DNA of 6,860 nt from BRH-c25 sp964574195. GTDB lineage: Bacteria; Bacillota; Clostridia; Lutisporales; Lutisporaceae. Within the stretch, counting starts at the first letter, position 1. Each line of letters opens with the position of its first letter. The translations under genes and the position numbers were made by a program. Positions 5,614 to 6,860 of this stretch are shown here, in pieces. Below the pieces are notes generated by a model. That model made no database searches. It saw only the letters and a program-made list of their open reading frames with translations, and was not told where the DNA came from. Where the stretch lies: positions 1 to 6,860 of the forward strand of contig CAZNMO010000228.1 in NCBI GenBank assembly GCA_964574195.1, in the 5' to 3' direction.

Positions 5614-6246
5614 TTATGCTACTGTATTAATTTTTCTGTTTACTGCCGATAGCACTGACTTTACTGCAGATTCATTTTCATCAAGGGCTATTATCGAGCA
5701 GCCGGATAGGGACTCCTCCACGTTATCCTGGGAGAACCCCACCAAACAAATATATATATCCTTGCCCGAAACCTTAATGGTCTCCATAGCCTCCAAATAT
5801 AGTATGCCTCCCAAGCCCATATAAGCCTCGAGGGCCGCTAGAGTTGCTTCCGCAACTGCTTTAGGCCTGTTGGACTTGGATTTTACTTTTTTGCTCTTTC
5901 CTTCATAGATCTTATCCTCATATGATAGTACAACTGTTGCTTCTACCATATTGTCCACGTTCTTTACAGCAATACTATCTATCCTCACTCTGGCTTCCTT
6001 ATAATCTGATTCGCTTATCTGTGCAATGCTTATTTTCTTATAATCCACCGAGATGTCGAACTTGGCATTAATAGCTGACTGAATGTCTCTGACCATTTGT
6101 TTGATGTTCTTGCCCACTGCGGCCAGGACATGTATTTCTTCTATATTGGCGGCTTCATCGCATACCACACTGCAGTTCATTATATCAGGAAGCTTGCATA
6201 TAAGCTCTTTAACATCATTCTGTAAAGATAATTTCTTACTACTCAA
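5614..6246 (-). CDS. Conserved-type hypothetical protein, soluble, 210 aa
   Basis: This soluble 210-residue protein has no signal peptide or membrane segment. I believe similar proteins occur near HD-domain genes in other Firmicutes, but I know no function. It appears to have two parts. Residues 1-75 include EIHVLAAVGKN (37-47), then MVRDIQSAINAKFDIS (51-66) and YKKISIAQI (69-77), an alternating strand/helix pattern. Residues 85-205 start with a strand-rich segment (RVRIDSIAV, VEATVVLSYEDKIYEGK), a lysine-rich turn (KSKKVKSKSNRPK), the helix AVAEATLAALEAYM (130-143) and another strand-strand-helix unit ending SAVKSVLSAVNRKI (193-206). The repeated strand-helix layout suggests small alpha/beta modules, perhaps regulatory; no catalytic motif is visible. 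The start is TTG 6246, with GGAGGAGG 8 nt upstream; no ATG nearby fits. The next gene is the small peptide, with no terminator between them, so it may belong to the HD-GYP transcription unit. Confidence 0.85.
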   Translation of the reverse strand: MSSKKLSLQNDVKELICKLPDIMNCSVVCDEAANIEEIHVLAAVGKNIKQMVRDIQSAINAKFDISVDYKKISIAQISESDYKEARVRIDSIAVKNVDNMVEATVVLSYEDKIYEGKSKKVKSKSNRPKAVAEATLAALEAYMGLGGILYLEAMETIKVSGKDIYICLVGFSQDNVEESLSGCSIIALDENESAVKSVLSAVNRKINTVA

Positions 6247-6280
6247 AGAGTATTCCTCCTCCAGTGATTTCTTCGCATTT

Positions 6281-6290
6281 TCTAATTAGA
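6281..6290. repeat. Perfect 10-bp palindrome at the predicted transcription start
   Basis: TCTAATTAGA is its own reverse complement. It lies 4 bp downstream of the proximal -10 box and would overlap the predicted start point near 6288, a typical repressor operator position. A short AT-rich palindrome can arise by chance. Confidence 0.3.
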
Positions 6291-6294
6291 CCAT

Positions 6295-6323
6295 ATTCTA
6301 TCTAAAAACTAAAATTCCTTCAA
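6295..6323 (-). promoter_or_regulatory. Proximal sigma-A-like promoter of the 210-aa gene
   Basis: The minus strand shows TTGAAG (-35, 6323-6318), a 17-bp spacer and TAGAAT (-10, 6300-6295). The matches to consensus are four of six and five of six. The start point would be near 6288, giving a leader of about 42 nt to TTG 6246. A 14-bp palindrome abuts the -35 and a 10-bp palindrome overlaps the start point. Confidence 0.5.
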
Positions 6324-6337
6324 GATTTATATAAATC
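6324..6337. repeat. Perfect 14-bp palindrome next to the -35 box
   Basis: GATTTATATAAATC is its own reverse complement and directly abuts the proximal -35 box. Its size and place suit a dimeric regulator site between the two promoters of the 210-aa gene. It is AT-rich, so chance or an AT-tract effect on the promoter is possible. Confidence 0.4.
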
Positions 6338-6422
6338 ACTGAAAAAGAATTACTAACTAGGCATTAAGTACTATATATATAATAATCACTACCAATTATG
6401 CATTTCTACTATATTCCTTACT

Positions 6423-6451
6423 ATTCTACCATATTTGTTATAAATTGTCAG
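6423..6451 (-). promoter_or_regulatory. Distal sigma-A-like promoter of the 210-aa / HD-GYP unit
   Basis: The minus strand shows CTGACA (-35, 6451-6446), a 17-bp spacer and TAGAAT (-10, 6428-6423), each matching consensus at five of six bases; this is the best promoter in the window. It lies 9 bp after the hpf terminator, where a new unit should begin. The start near 6416 would leave a leader of about 170 nt before TTG 6246, containing the proximal promoter and the palindromes. Confidence 0.65.
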
Positions 6452-6459
6452 TAACGATT

Positions 6460-6493
6460 TGACAAAAGAAAACAGCCGGTTTTTCCGGCTGTT
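6460..6493 (-). terminator. Intrinsic terminator of hpf
   Basis: Five nt after the hpf stop, the minus strand forms a perfect 9-bp stem, AACAGCCGG with CCGGCTGTT, around an AAAAA loop, followed by a T-rich tail (TTTTCTTTTGTCA, overlapping the stem base). The last 13 bases are identical to the tail of the terminator at 3519-3561. Confidence 0.92.
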
Positions 6494-6498
6494 GTTGA

Positions 6499-6860
6499 TC
6501 AGAACTCTGGTTCGATTAAACCGTAGTTTCCGTCCTTTCTCTTATAAACTACATTGACCTCTTCAGTTTCTGCATTTGAGAATACAAAGAAGCTGTGTCC
6601 CAGAAGCTCCATTTGAAGTACTGCTTCCTCTATAGGCATTGGCTTCATGGCAAATCTCTTGGTCCTTACGATCCTTACCTCTTCGTCTTCTGAATCGTCA
6701 ATCGGTGGGGCCCAATTTTCAAACTTTATATTGCCATCCTTATTTCTTTTTTCCAGCTTGGTCTTCTGGCGCCTCATCTGCCTTTCCAATTTCTCTACCA
6801 CGTTATCTATGGAAGTATACATATCAACGGTAGCTTCTTCTCCTCTTAAGATAACACCAT
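6499..6860 (-). CDS. hpf: Long-form ribosome hibernation promoting factor, 3' part
   Basis: Long HPF binds the 30S subunit and, through its C-terminal domain, dimerises 70S ribosomes into inactive 100S particles in stationary phase or stress. The frame is open at the window edge; 119 residues of a usual 170-185 are visible, so the 5' part is missing. The visible part begins GVILRGEEATVDMYTSIDNV, the end of the N-terminal ribosome-binding domain, followed by the basic helix KLERQMRRQKTKLEKR. After an acidic linker (DDSEDEEV) comes the C-terminal dimerisation domain with IVRTKRFAMKPM, EEAVLQMELLGHSFFVF and VNVVYKRKDGNYGLIEP, all strongly conserved in long HPFs. The ATG at 6822 is internal, because family sequence continues upstream of it. 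The gene has its own terminator and is thus separate from the unit that follows. Confidence 0.96.
   Translation of the reverse strand, partial: GVILRGEEATVDMYTSIDNVVEKLERQMRRQKTKLEKRNKDGNIKFENWAPPIDDSEDEEVRIVRTKRFAMKPMPIEEAVLQMELLGHSFFVFSNAETEEVNVVYKRKDGNYGLIEPEF

Overview
The window looks like chromosomal DNA of a moderately low-G+C, Gram-positive anaerobe of the class Clostridia. The evidence is the long-form hibernation factor Hpf, an 833-residue SecA with a C-terminal zinc motif, strong AGGAGG-type ribosome binding sites, frequent TTG/GTG starts and a membrane HD-GYP protein paired with DUF5317. I cannot name the species. Every gene I support lies on the minus strand, so transcription runs from high to low coordinates; long plus-strand frames are shadows.

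In transcription order: (1) the 3' part of hpf (6499-6860) with a strong intrinsic terminator (6461-6493). (2) A promoter region of about 210 bp with two sigma-A-like promoters and two perfect palindromes. (3) A TTG-started gene for a conserved but functionally unknown soluble protein of 210 aa (5614-6246). (4) A 200-bp interval bounded by a perfect 12-bp inverted repeat (5400-5411 / 5590-5601) that holds a short ORF for a 25-aa signal-like hydrophobic peptide (5427-5504), missed by a length-limited ORF scan, with its own strong Shine-Dalgarno and an 8-bp stem that could hide its start. (5) A membrane HD-GYP c-di-GMP phosphodiesterase (4111-5379), overlapped by (6) a DUF5317 membrane protein (3567-4121), then an intrinsic terminator. 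(7) A 120-aa unrecognised protein with hydrophobic segments at both ends (2993-3355) behind an extended -10 promoter. (8) secA (377-2878) followed 27 nt later by (9) the 5' part of prfB (1-349), with its programmed +1 frameshift site at codon 26.

hpf, secA and prfB form a familiar Firmicutes neighbourhood (adjacent in Bacillus subtilis). Here hpf is separated from secA by about 3.6 kb of accessory genes. The most interesting part is the peptide / HD-GYP / DUF5317 block. Its layout (a tiny exported-type peptide immediately upstream of a polytopic membrane receptor-like phosphodiesterase, enclosed by an inverted repeat) suggests a peptide-linked second-messenger module; this is inference from layout, not shown function. 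A second unexplained signal is an anti-Shine-Dalgarno segment at the end of the 120-aa gene that can pair with the secA ribosome binding site.
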